From assembly GCA_020050375.1 (NCBI GenBank), contig JAGVKR010000658.1, positions 1 to 11,840 on the forward strand: DNA of 11,840 nt. The letters are read 5' to 3'. The stretch is from Planctomycetales bacterium. GTDB taxonomy: Bacteria > Planctomycetota > Planctomycetia > Planctomycetales > Planctomycetaceae. The position numbers were made by a program, and so were the translations under genes. The notes under the pieces are model-generated. The model saw only the letters and a program-made list of their open reading frames with translations. It searched no databases and had not been told where the DNA came from. This document shows, piece after piece, positions 1 through 7,595 of the stretch (position 1 is the first letter of the stretch; every line of letters starts with the position of its first letter).

Positions 1-169
1 CGTTGGCCAGGCGAATGGCTTCGTCGATGTCGTTCGTGCGCGTGACGGCGACGGCGGGGCCGAACAGCTCGTCGCAACTGATGCGCATCGAGGGAGACAC
101 GTCGGCCAGGACGGTTGCCTCGTGAATCGTGCCGTGGCGCTTCCCGCCCGTGACCAGTTTGGCGCCGGC
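1..169 (-). pseudogene. C-terminal part of the same aldehyde dehydrogenase, beyond the TGA and cut by the window edge
   Basis: Reading on from the TGA in the same frame gives AGAKLVTGGKRHGT, then VLADVSPSMRISCDELFGPAV and VTRTNDIDEAIRLAN. This matches the normal continuation of an aldehyde dehydrogenase, including the ELFGP motif that contacts the cofactor ribose. No further stop and no frameshift appears before base 1. About 80 residues of a full-length enzyme would lie outside the window. No ribosome binding site precedes any internal start, so this piece is unlikely to be translated alone. It is either the tail of a recently broken gene or of an intact gene with a sequencing error at 170-172. 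Confidence 0.8.
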
Positions 170-1186
170 TCAGACCGCTTCCTTGACCCAGCTTTCGACG
201 CGAATCGCGTCGCGCTCGCGAATCATCGGACCCATTTTCGTTCCTTCGGCAAGCGGGTCGCCGGTCGTCAGGGCTTCGACGCGGGGCTTGAGCGCGTCGA
301 GAAAGTCGCCGTAGACTCCGGTTGAGGTGAGAATCCGCTGGGCCGAAATGCACACCTGGCCGGCATTGGAAAACCCCGAGACCGTGACCATCTGGGCCGC
401 CTTGTCGAGGTCGGCGTCGTCCATGATGATCACAGGGCTGTTGCTTCCCAACTCCATCGCGACGCGCTTCACGCCGGCCATCTTGCAGATCGCCTCGCCG
501 ACTTCGAAGCTGCCCGTGAAGCTGATCTTGCGAACGCGCTTGTCGGTGCAGAGGGTGTTGCCGATTTCCGCCCCGCCGCCGGTGATGCAGGCGATGGCCT
601 GCGGCGGCATTCCGGCTTCGAGCAGAATTTCGACGAGGCGCAGGGCCGAGAGAGGCGTGTCGCTGGCCGGCTTGATGATGACGGCGTTGCCGGCGGCGAT
701 GGCCGGGCCGACTTTGTGCGCCACCAGGTTGAGCGGAAAGTTGAACGGCGTGATCGCCGCCACGATCCCGCAGGGGACACGGAGCGTGAATCCGAATTTC
801 CCCTTCGCTCCGGGGGCCGCGTCGAGCGGCACAACTTCGGTCGAGAGACGCTTGGCTTCGTCGGCCGAGACGTCGATCGTCTCTCTCGCGCGGCTCGCCT
901 CGAAAACCCCTTCGGCGAGGATCTTGCCTTCTTCGGTGCTGACCGTCCGCCCGAGGTCCTGCTCGCGTTCGAGCATCAGCGCGGCGGCTTTCCGCAGGAT
1001 CCGGCTGCGGTCGTAGGCGGCCATGTTCCGCATCAGCCTGGCCCCTTCGACCAGCGTCGCGAGCGCCTTGTCGACGTCGGCCGATGTCCCCTTCGGAACA
1101 GTGTCGATCACGGCCCCGCTATAGGGATTGGTCACGTCGATTTTCGCCGGTCGATCCTGCCACTGGCCGCACAGAAACATGCGCAT
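170..1186 (-). CDS. NAD(P)-dependent aldehyde dehydrogenase, cut short by an in-frame TGA
   Basis: The family oxidises aldehydes to carboxylic acids (or acyl-CoA) with NAD(P)+ in the cytoplasm. The 338 readable residues carry the family core: catalytic-type Asn149 in PFNFPLN, cofactor-binding Lys172 in IIKPAS, the SFTGS loop near 222-226, the general base Glu245 in MELGSN, and the nucleophile Cys279 in GQVCIS. The start chosen is ATG at 1186, because AGGAG sits seven bases upstream; GTG at 1201 would put this AGGAG inside the gene. Codon 339 (170-172) is TGA, but the same frame goes on encoding typical dehydrogenase sequence to the window edge, so the usual length of about 475 is cut at about 338. 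The truncated product would lack the ELFGP motif and the oligomerisation tail and is probably inactive. The sequence resembles the lactaldehyde/phosphonoacetaldehyde dehydrogenase group, but the substrate cannot be assigned. The gene is divergent from the propeller gene. Confidence 0.85.
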   Translation of the reverse strand: MRMFLCGQWQDRPAKIDVTNPYSGAVIDTVPKGTSADVDKALATLVEGARLMRNMAAYDRSRILRKAAALMLEREQDLGRTVSTEEGKILAEGVFEASRARETIDVSADEAKRLSTEVVPLDAAPGAKGKFGFTLRVPCGIVAAITPFNFPLNLVAHKVGPAIAAGNAVIIKPASDTPLSALRLVEILLEAGMPPQAIACITGGGAEIGNTLCTDKRVRKISFTGSFEVGEAICKMAGVKRVAMELGSNSPVIIMDDADLDKAAQMVTVSGFSNAGQVCISAQRILTSTGVYGDFLDALKPRVEALTTGDPLAEGTKMGPMIRERDAIRVESWVKEAV

Positions 1187-1312
1187 TGCGGGGCTCCTCA
1201 CTGTGGTTGATGATTCGGGGTTGTCGCTTCACAGCTTAACAGGCCGGGAGGGGGAGTAAAGTCGTCGCGCGGCGGACGCCAGGCGGCAGCTCGGCGTCTC
1301 GTTCGCGGCTCC

Positions 1313-1341
1313 TTGACGGGCGATCGTCGTCTCGCGAAACT
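1313..1341 (+). promoter_or_regulatory. Weak promoter candidate for the beta-propeller gene
   Basis: TTGACG at 1313-1318 matches a sigma-70 -35 box at five of six bases. Seventeen bases further on is GAAACT (1336-1341), a poor -10 box matching TATAAT at only three positions. The site lies in the divergent 210-bp gap between the aldehyde dehydrogenase and the propeller gene. No clear promoter for the dehydrogenase was found in this gap. The call rests on spacing and the -35 box only. Confidence 0.2.
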
Positions 1342-1396
1342 TCAAAACGCGCCTCGTGAGCCTCCAGCCATTGGCCCCACATCCGAGATCCTGAGA

Positions 1397-2683
1397 ATGA
1401 CTTCTCGCAAATGCCATCTGTCCCTCCTGCTCCCCTTTGCGGCGCTCGCTTTCGTCGCGCCGGCACTGGGAGATAATTGGCCGCAGTGGCGCGGATTGCG
1501 ATTCGACGGGATCAGCGCCGAGAAGAACGTCCCCGTGTCGTGGATCGCGACGGAGAACGTCGCCTGGCGCGTGAAGCTGCCGGGCCGCGCGGGAGCGACC
1601 CCGGTTGTGTGGGACAAGCGGATCTTTCTGACGTCGGTCGACGATGACAACCTCTCGCTGCTCCTCATGTGCGTGAGCACTGATGGCAAGATTTTGTGGC
1701 GACAGAAAATGGGAACGGGAAACAAAGACGCGCGCGTCAACGAAGGGAATTCGGCGTCCCCCTCCCCCAGCACCGACGGGAAGCACGTCTGGGCCTTTTT
1801 CGGGACGGGCGTTCTCGGGTGTTACGACGTCGACGGCCACGAAGTGTGGAAGTTCGACGTCCAGGATCGTTATGGGCCGCTCAAGATCATGTTCGGGATG
1901 ACGTCGACGCCGGTCCTCGACGGCGATCGTCTGTACCTGCAACTGATTCACGGCGACGGGAATCCGGCAACGCGCGAGGCGCTGGTCGTATGCCTCGACA
2001 AGACGACCGGCAATGAAATCTGGAAGCAGCCGCGCCCCAGCCCGGCGTCGGACGAGAACGAGCATTCCTACGCTTCTCCGATCATTTACCGCGACAGCAA
2101 GCAGTCGTATTTGTTGACACACGGGGCCGATTACGTCATCGCGCACAGTCTCGACGACGGACACGAATTGTGGCGCTCAGCCGGACTGCAACCCGACAAG
2201 TACGACCGAACGCTCCGCCTCGTCGCCTCCCCCGTCGCAGCGCCGGGACTGATCGTTGCTCCGTCGGCCAAAGGGGGCCGAATCATCGCGCTGGACGGCG
2301 ATGGCAAGGGAGACATCACCGGCACCCCTCATAAACTTTGGGAGTTCAAGCCGACGACCGACGTTCCTTCTCCGCTGATTTACGACGGCCTCGTGTACGT
2401 TTATCGCGAGAACGGCGTGCTGTTGTGCCTCGACGCCAAAACCGGGAAGAAGCTGTACGAAGAACGAACGAAGGAAGGATCCAATCGCGCCTCGCCTGTG
2501 ATGGCCGACGGAAAGTTGTACGTGGTTGCGCGGGACGGAACGACGACCGTCATCCAGGCGGGCCCGAAATTCGAAGTCGTCTCGATCAACAAGATCGATG
2601 AGAGCATCACCGCTTCGCTGTTGGTCTCCAACGGTCGCATTTACCTGCGCACGTTCGAAGCCCTATGGGCCATCGGCAAGTAG
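1397..2683 (+). CDS. Secreted PQQ-binding-like (BamB-like) beta-propeller repeat protein
   Basis: The product has 428 residues. It starts with a signal peptide (Arg/Lys-containing start, hydrophobic 8-22, likely cut near ALG at 23-25). The mature protein opens with NWPQWRG, a hallmark of the many planctomycete proteins of this type. Blade motifs with the DG/TG..W pattern follow: DGKILWR near 97-102, DGHEVWK near 146-151, TTGNEIWKQ near 203-211, DGHELWR near 254-260 and TGKKLYEE near 349-356, which supports a seven- or eight-bladed propeller. Such domains are structural or binding scaffolds; true PQQ dehydrogenase activity is not shown, and no haem-binding CxxCH is present. ATG 1397 was chosen over the TTG at 1313 because the signal peptide begins directly after it; the ribosome binding site is weak. 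Role unknown, probably cell envelope or periplasm. It is a single gene, convergent with the next one. Confidence 0.9.
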   Translation: MTSRKCHLSLLLPFAALAFVAPALGDNWPQWRGLRFDGISAEKNVPVSWIATENVAWRVKLPGRAGATPVVWDKRIFLTSVDDDNLSLLLMCVSTDGKILWRQKMGTGNKDARVNEGNSASPSPSTDGKHVWAFFGTGVLGCYDVDGHEVWKFDVQDRYGPLKIMFGMTSTPVLDGDRLYLQLIHGDGNPATREALVVCLDKTTGNEIWKQPRPSPASDENEHSYASPIIYRDSKQSYLLTHGADYVIAHSLDDGHELWRSAGLQPDKYDRTLRLVASPVAAPGLIVAPSAKGGRIIALDGDGKGDITGTPHKLWEFKPTTDVPSPLIYDGLVYVYRENGVLLCLDAKTGKKLYEERTKEGSNRASPVMADGKLYVVARDGTTTVIQAGPKFEVVSINKIDESITASLLVSNGRIYLRTFEALWAIGK

Positions 2684-2810
2684 CGCTCGCCCGCCTGGTC
2701 TTCGCTGAGTTGATAGGCCTCGCCCTGAGATGTTCAATCGACCGAGTCGCTATGCGCGCTGGAGATAGGTAGCTACGCATCTCGAAAGGCTGCGCGAACC
2801 AGAAGCAGTT

Positions 2811-2918
2811 CTCCCTTTTTCCCTCGCGGGAGAAGGGTCGGGGATGAGGGGGCGAACGTCAATCGACGCGAAAATCACCCTCACTCCCAACCCCTCTCCC
2901 GTCGAGGGAGAGGGGAGA
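2811..2918. repeat. Pair of inverted 40-bp palindromic repeat units (BIME-like) in the convergent gap
   Basis: The gap 2684-2992 between two convergent genes contains a left unit (2811-2850) and a right unit (2878-2918) in opposite orientation, separated by 27 bp. The reverse complement of the left unit matches the right unit along most of its length, with a shared CCCTCA start, CTCCC centre and GAGGGA end. The right unit contains a perfect 10-bp stem (CCCCTCTCCC at 2891-2900 with GGGAGAGGGG at 2906-2915) and a 5-base GTCGA loop. The layout resembles dispersed REP/BIME-type elements. It may also help stop transcription from both sides, although no T-tract follows either stem. A short GGCTC/GAGCC hairpin (2977-2991) lies just past the stop codon of the large minus-strand gene. 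Nothing else is seen in the gap. Confidence 0.75.
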
Positions 2919-2992
2919 AGGAAATGTGTCGATCCCAATGCTCTCTGGCCGTGGCGCCCAAATCATCGCAATGGGCGGCTCCGCGCGAGCCA

Positions 2993-5900
2993 TTATTTCT
3001 TGACGGGCGGCTTTGATTTCGCGTCGTCGACCTTGCGATCTCGGCCGAGCCGCCTGGTGTACGATTCCCATCGCTCGCGCCATTCGGGTGGGGCGGAATT
3101 CGTGCGGCTGGCGTTCTCGACGCGGCGCTCGGGCCCCTCTCCTCCCTGACGGCGAACGGTCTCCTTGCCCAGTCGCATGCTCTTGAGCAACTCTTCGAAC
3201 TGCGCCTGCCGGGCATCGTCGTTGGTGTTGTTGAGGTTCTGTTCGAGATATTGCGTGAACTTCGTCACGTCGGCGACATCCTTCCAGCCCATTTCGTCGA
3301 GCAGCTTCTGATCGACCTCGCCGCGCGAGAGCTGTTCCTTGAGCCGCTTGAGCAGCAGGTTGGTGGCCTTGCGGGCGTAATCGAGCCGCGCCTGTTCTTC
3401 ATCGGCGGAGGGGAGGCTGTCTCCCGCTCCCGACTGGCCGGCCCCTTCCCCTTCTGCGCTCCCTTCATTTCCCTGCGCCCCATTGTCGGAGACCTGGCCG
3501 TTCACGCCGCCCCCTTCGGAAGAAGAAGACTGACCACCCGGCGTGCCTCCGGGCTGTGACGGAGTGCCCGATTTGGAGGAAGGCTTCGAGCCGGGCTTGC
3601 CGTCTGCGCCTTTGCCTTTCGAGTCGGCGGCTTCTCCTTTCCCCTCGCCTTCACCTTTTCCTTCACCGTCTTCGCCGCCCTTTCCCGGCTTTCCGCCCTC
3701 ACTGGTTTTCGATTCGCTTCCCTTGTCGGACGGGCTCGACGAAGTCCCCTTGCCGGGTTTGTCTCCCGGTTTGCCGGTCTTTCCGTCGGCCTTCTCAGAA
3801 TCGCCGGGCTGTTTGCTCTTGTCGCCGCCGCCTTCGTTGTCCGCCCCCGGTTTGCCCTGATCGCTGGCGGAGCTTTCTCCCTTTTCGCCGCCGTCGGCCT
3901 GCTCGGCTTTCTGGCCTTTCGGCTTGCCCTCTCCTTTCAAATCCTGATTTCCGGTGTCGGGAGCTTTACCGGGGCTTTTCTTGCGTTCGCCGTCAGGACC
4001 CTTCTCGGGTTGTTCGGAGGGAGGATTGTTGGACTCACCCGGCTGCTCGACCGGTTCTTTCCCTTCTGGAGCGCGCTTCGTTTTCTTCGCGTCGTCGGTT
4101 TTTGAATCGGCGCCCGGTTCGGTCTTGCGCTTTTCGCTCGGACGCTCGGCGTCACCATCGTCGTTGGCCGACGGCTTCGTCTTGCCAGGCTTGCTGTCGG
4201 GCTTGCGCTGGAGATTTTTTTTCTTCACGGCGTTCGGGTCGGCATCGTCGCTGCCGGTGGCCTCGCCCGGTTCCTTTCCGGTCGCCTGGCGTTTCTTCGC
4301 ACCCGCCGAGTCGTCGGCCGGCTCCTGGTCGCCTGTGGAATCGGGCGACTCCGACTTCTTTTCGCGCGCGGGTGTCTTGGAGTCGGGATTGGTGTCTCCG
4401 TCATTGGCGTCGCCGGGCTTCTCGGTTTCGGTCTTCGTTTTGGAGGGGGCCTGTTTTCCCTTGTCGCCGTCTCCCGGCTGCGAAGGATTGTCTTTGTCGC
4501 CGGATCCGTCCGAACCGGGCTGCTCGCCCTTCTTAGGAGTCTTCTTCGGATCGAGTTTTGATTGATCGTCGCGCGCCGCGTCGGAGTCGTCCGGAGTTTT
4601 TTTCTCTTTTCCATCGGGATTGTCGCCCTTCGAGGCGTCGTCTGCCGTTTTGTCTTCTGCGTCCCCCGGATCCTTTTTGTCCGCAAGTTTGTCATTCGGC
4701 TTCTTGTCAGCCGCCTTGCTTCCCTTTTCGCCCGGCCGTTTCTCGGCGGGCGGCTTGTCGCCCGCATTTGGCTTGTTCGGATCCGATCCCGGCTGTTCCT
4801 TCGAATCCCCGTCTTCGTTCGGCTCCTTCTGATCGGACTTCCCCTGCGCATCGCCCGGTTTCTGCGGCTTGGTGGCCGACGGATCGGTCGGATCTTTTGC
4901 TCCATTGGCGTCCGGCTGCGGCTTGGACTTGCCGGCGTCGTCGGTCCCTTCTTTGTTCTCGGACTCTTTGGGAGGAGAATCTTTCGGACCCTCCTTCTTC
5001 GAGGGAGACTTGTCGGTTTCTTTTTTGCCGCCCTTCGTCCCCTTGTTCGTCGAGTTTTCTCCCTGCTTGGTTTTGTCGCCTTCGGCAGATTTCTGCTCTT
5101 CCTTGCGGTCGCTCGGCGGAGGCTGCTCGTCTTCGGCCTGCTTCTGCAGCAGCTTCTCGAGCGCCCGTCGGGGATCGTCCCCCGGAGGCTGCGGCGCCTT
5201 CTTGTCGTCCCCCGCCTGCTTCTCGCCCGGTTTGCTATCGCCCGTTCGATTCTCTTCGGGCGCCTTCTCTTCCGCGGGACTGGCTTTGTCGGCCGGCGGT
5301 CGTGGCGTGGCTTCGGGGCGCTCGGGCGGTGGAACATCCCCCTTGTTGTCGTCCTCTTTGCCTGCGGGTCGATCGTTCCCCGTGGTGTTCTTCGTCTCGT
5401 CGGCACGGGCGATCTGATCGGCCTGATCCCGCTTCTCGGCGGCCAGGTCCTTACGAACTCCGTCGGCCGACTTTTCAGGTCGGATTTCGAGATTCACGCG
5501 CGGGGTGACGGCCCGGTTCGGCGTGGGCTGCTTGTTGTCGCGGGCTTCGATCCAGAACTGGATCGACTCGCCGGGGCGCAGGCTCGGCTTCAGCGAGCTG
5601 AGATTCCAGTCGTAGTTGTCGCGAAACGATTGCCCGAGGTCGCGCGACTCGAACAGCGGCTCGCTCACGAACTCTTCGCCGTTCCGTTCGGCCTTCAGGC
5701 GGATCGAGCGGAGCTGAAAGTCGGGGTCGGCTGCCTGAATCACGAGCGGGATCACGGCATTCGCGGCCCGGGCCCGCTCGCCGGTGAGATCGCCCACGGG
5801 CGACAGCAGCGCGACTTCGGGACGTTGATCGGGGCGAATGCGCAGCGTATGCACCGTCGGCTCGGGATCGGCTTCCCCCTTGGCGGTTTTGACCTGCACG

Positions 5901-7102
5901 TAATAGAAATGCGGGCAGGTCCCGTCGCTGCGGAACTCGAGCTTCCACTTCGCCGAGAGCTTCGTGCCGTCGACGACCTGCATGGCGATCTCTTCGCCCT
6001 TGGCGTGCGCGTCTTCGTTGTCGGTCATCACGATGGCGGCGGATTTGACCGGCATGTTGGCGGTGGCCCGGACAGTGACCATCGCCCCTTCCCAGCCGTC
6101 GATGCTGCCCCCCGCCGTCGTTCGCTCGTCGAACTGCATGTACGACGGAAAGACAAGATGCACGTCGTCGACGCGGGCCGAGGGAGGCTGGATGATTTCG
6201 ATGTGAAACTCGCGCGTCCGTGCGTCACCGGCGGTGATGCAATATGTCAGGCTCTGCAGCAGCCCGCGCCCGTTCTCGCCGTTGAGGACGCCGCGGAAGC
6301 GGGGCAGGTCGGGATCGATCCGCCGCATTTCGACCGGCTGGTCGACCTCTTTGTGGTCGGTGGTCGTGAAGAGAATTCGGACGCGGTCGGTATCGGGTCC
6401 GCGAATGTCGGCTTCGACCGTCAGATGCGAGCGGGCCGGAACAACGTCATCGCCGGGAGTGACTTCACGAATCGTCGTCTCGGTGGCGACCGCGATCGAT
6501 GCAGTTGGCCGCAAAGCGCGCCAGACGGATGTGAACGGATCTTTGGGTGAGAACACGATGTACGCCGCCGAGACGACCACGACTGCCAGCAAGGCATACG
6601 CCACGCGCAAAAGGGGCCGACGGTCGATCGCTTCGTCGACGTCGATGTGCGACAACTCGACGGCGGCTCGTTTCTGCATGGACCGCATCACGACCGGGGC
6701 CGGCGCGGACTCTTCCGAGCGTTGCAGGTCGACGAAATTCAACAGGTTGCTGTTGAGGTTCGGGTCGGACTTCTCGATCATCCGCGCGGCGTACAGGGGA
6801 TGCACGCGGCGGAGGAGCGGCAGGAGGACCCGCCGGATGAGCGTGGCCCCCATTCCCAGAACGACGATCGACAGCAGCGCGCTGCGGGCCCAGTCGCTGA
6901 AACCCCCGTCGAAGACCCATTGGTCGAAGACAACAAACAGCAGCAGATACCCGACAAAGGCCGCCACCAGCGTCGTCAGCGTGGTGAAGATGTCGGTCGC
7001 CTTGATGTGCGCCCGGGCCTTCTCGATCTGAAAATCGACATATTCGTCGTAATCGACGTACTGCTTCGCCGCCGGTGCTTCGCGATCGGAGTTTGCCGCC
7101 AT
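2993..7102 (-). CDS. Very large DUF4175-like membrane protein with a giant low-complexity linker
   Basis: The product has 1369 residues. Three hydrophobic segments lie near 38-60, 73-97 and 168-185, with a conserved-looking HPLYAARMIEKSDPNLN stretch after the second. Residues about 190-545 look like beta-rich extracytoplasmic domains. Residues about 565-1228 are a polar, charged linker rich in Lys, Asp, Glu, Gly, Pro and Ser. The final 141 residues (from SLPSADEEQ) are helical and look conserved, with LLLKRLKEQL and an EWRERWESYTRRLG tail. This order of parts resembles the DUF4175/TIGR02302-type envelope proteins, but the family call is tentative and the function unknown. ATG 7102 was chosen because AGGA lies seven bases upstream; the alternative ATG at 7144 has no visible ribosome binding site and would add 14 residues. 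Flanking genes give no functional clue. Confidence 0.8.
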   Translation of the reverse strand: MAANSDREAPAAKQYVDYDEYVDFQIEKARAHIKATDIFTTLTTLVAAFVGYLLLFVVFDQWVFDGGFSDWARSALLSIVVLGMGATLIRRVLLPLLRRVHPLYAARMIEKSDPNLNSNLLNFVDLQRSEESAPAPVVMRSMQKRAAVELSHIDVDEAIDRRPLLRVAYALLAVVVVSAAYIVFSPKDPFTSVWRALRPTASIAVATETTIREVTPGDDVVPARSHLTVEADIRGPDTDRVRILFTTTDHKEVDQPVEMRRIDPDLPRFRGVLNGENGRGLLQSLTYCITAGDARTREFHIEIIQPPSARVDDVHLVFPSYMQFDERTTAGGSIDGWEGAMVTVRATANMPVKSAAIVMTDNEDAHAKGEEIAMQVVDGTKLSAKWKLEFRSDGTCPHFYYVQVKTAKGEADPEPTVHTLRIRPDQRPEVALLSPVGDLTGERARAANAVIPLVIQAADPDFQLRSIRLKAERNGEEFVSEPLFESRDLGQSFRDNYDWNLSSLKPSLRPGESIQFWIEARDNKQPTPNRAVTPRVNLEIRPEKSADGVRKDLAAEKRDQADQIARADETKNTTGNDRPAGKEDDNKGDVPPPERPEATPRPPADKASPAEEKAPEENRTGDSKPGEKQAGDDKKAPQPPGDDPRRALEKLLQKQAEDEQPPPSDRKEEQKSAEGDKTKQGENSTNKGTKGGKKETDKSPSKKEGPKDSPPKESENKEGTDDAGKSKPQPDANGAKDPTDPSATKPQKPGDAQGKSDQKEPNEDGDSKEQPGSDPNKPNAGDKPPAEKRPGEKGSKAADKKPNDKLADKKDPGDAEDKTADDASKGDNPDGKEKKTPDDSDAARDDQSKLDPKKTPKKGEQPGSDGSGDKDNPSQPGDGDKGKQAPSKTKTETEKPGDANDGDTNPDSKTPAREKKSESPDSTGDQEPADDSAGAKKRQATGKEPGEATGSDDADPNAVKKKNLQRKPDSKPGKTKPSANDDGDAERPSEKRKTEPGADSKTDDAKKTKRAPEGKEPVEQPGESNNPPSEQPEKGPDGERKKSPGKAPDTGNQDLKGEGKPKGQKAEQADGGEKGESSASDQGKPGADNEGGGDKSKQPGDSEKADGKTGKPGDKPGKGTSSSPSDKGSESKTSEGGKPGKGGEDGEGKGEGEGKGEAADSKGKGADGKPGSKPSSKSGTPSQPGGTPGGQSSSSEGGGVNGQVSDNGAQGNEGSAEGEGAGQSGAGDSLPSADEEQARLDYARKATNLLLKRLKEQLSRGEVDQKLLDEMGWKDVADVTKFTQYLEQNLNNTNDDARQAQFEELLKSMRLGKETVRRQGGEGPERRVENASRTNSAPPEWRERWESYTRRLGRDRKVDDAKSKPPVKK
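3419..5410 (-). other. About 660-codon low-complexity (probably disordered) linker within the large membrane protein
   Basis: This is an unbroken stretch with almost no aromatic or aliphatic residues and no cysteine. Its composition drifts along its length: Pro/Glu/Lys/Asp-rich after the membrane half, then Lys/Asp/Ser/Pro-rich, then Gly/Lys/Ser/Glu-rich, and finally Gly/Ser/Glu-rich before the C-terminal helices. It has imperfect short motifs (KPGDKPGKG-like) but no strict tandem unit. One ordinary helical island, DPRRALEKLLQKQAEDEQ at residues 643-660, interrupts it. The biased codons keep other frames open, giving long false reading frames on both strands. Confidence 0.85.
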
Positions 7103-7173
7103 GACTGGATCCTGAGGCGAGAGAGACCGGGGGACGACACCCATCGGGATCGACCGTCGGCCTGTTTCTCCAT

Positions 7174-7207
7174 TCTACCAATTATAGACGTCTACCAATT
7201 ATAGACG
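7174..7207 (-). promoter_or_regulatory. Perfect 17-bp tandem duplication with two TATAAT boxes upstream of the large membrane protein
   Basis: TCTACCAATTATAGACG occurs twice with no gap (7174-7190 and 7191-7207). On the minus strand each copy gives a consensus -10 hexamer TATAAT (7181-7186 and 7198-7203), about 80-100 bases before the chosen start at 7102. No good -35 box lies 16-18 bases upstream of either copy. The junction makes a perfect 10-bp palindrome, TAGACGTCTA (7185-7194). It could be a doubled promoter, an operator with two half-sites, or a chance tandem duplication. The surrounding DNA is GC-rich, so this AT-rich block stands out. Confidence 0.4.
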
Positions 7208-7328
7208 CGCGTCAGAGAGCGAAAGTTCAGCAAATGCCGGCCGGGTGGGGCATTTGGGAGCGGCCCCGCCGAACGCCGCCGGCGAGGTTGGGAGCTGCAC
7301 ACAACCCCTCGTGTGCAAGTTCCGCTTC

Positions 7329-7468
7329 CCTCGTGCCCAAGCTCCGCTTGGGCACGCCTCGTTCGAAGCTCCGCTGCGCGGCCCGGTACGACCATTGGAA
7401 GGCGCTGCCAATCCGGGACGAAGCGGAGCTTCGACACGGGCGTTCCCAAGCGGAGCTTGGGAACGAGG
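7329..7468. repeat. 140-bp inverted-repeat element made of nested palindromes
   Basis: The left arm (about 7329-7386) and the right arm (about 7412-7468) are reverse complements over roughly 50 bases with a few mismatches. Each arm carries an 11-bp hairpin with a 3-base loop: CGTGCCCAAGC/GCTTGGGCACG (7332-7342, 7346-7356) and CGTTCCCAAGC/GCTTGGGAACG (7441-7451, 7455-7465). Each arm also carries a CGAAGCTCCG-type block nearer the centre. From memory, palindromes of this CCCAAGC-TCC-GCTTGGG kind are dispersed in many copies in planctomycete and some other genomes, so this is probably a non-coding repeat family member. The Ser-Ser-Ala-Trp-Glu-Arg-like reading frames through it are repeat translations, not genes. 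Confidence 0.8.
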
Positions 7469-7560
7469 TTGCAAACTCACATATTATACCCGACCTTCGC
7501 TGTACCAATACGAAACCGCCTCTGATGCTGTGACACTACCGGTTGTGCTGATTGAGATGG

Positions 7561-7589
7561 TTGCAGAACATGGGGTGGATCGCTAGACT
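7561..7589 (+). promoter_or_regulatory. Promoter candidate for the secreted 727-residue protein
   Basis: TTGCAG (7561-7566) and TAGACT (7584-7589) are separated by exactly 17 bases, each matching the sigma-70 consensus at four of six positions. Transcription would start near 7596, about 290 bases before the gene. It is the best promoter-like pair I found in the 7208-7882 gap on this strand. Confidence 0.35.
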
Positions 7590-7595
7590 GCACGC

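Noticed and set aside
170..172. Selenocysteine insertion at the aldehyde dehydrogenase TGA
   Set aside because: The position is not catalytic, the nucleophile is already an encoded Cys279, and no hairpin directly downstream stands out as an insertion element.
716..1210. Plus-strand 164-codon frame opposite the aldehyde dehydrogenase
   Set aside because: The minus strand shows clear dehydrogenase motifs. This frame has none.
3556..4536. Plus-strand 326-codon frame
   Set aside because: Antisense shadow of the linker, Arg/Ser/Pro-rich, no start signals.
4225..5406. Minus-strand Arg/Thr/Pro-rich frame of 393 codons inside the linker
   Set aside because: Shifted reading of the low-complexity region. 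The composition is an artefact of its Lys/Asp/Gly/Pro codons.
4562..6550. Long plus-strand open frame (662 codons) opposite the large membrane-protein gene
   Set aside because: It is an Arg/Leu/Phe-rich translation of the antisense of the biased linker and neighbouring domains, without a ribosome binding site or recognisable motif. The minus-strand frame has membrane segments, conserved ends and a proper start.
7174..7207. CRISPR or satellite array
   Set aside because: Only two directly abutting copies, with no spacers and no cas gene.
7192..7533. Overlapping frames on both strands through the inverted-repeat element
   Set aside because: They are translations of the palindromic repeat and carry no independent coding evidence.
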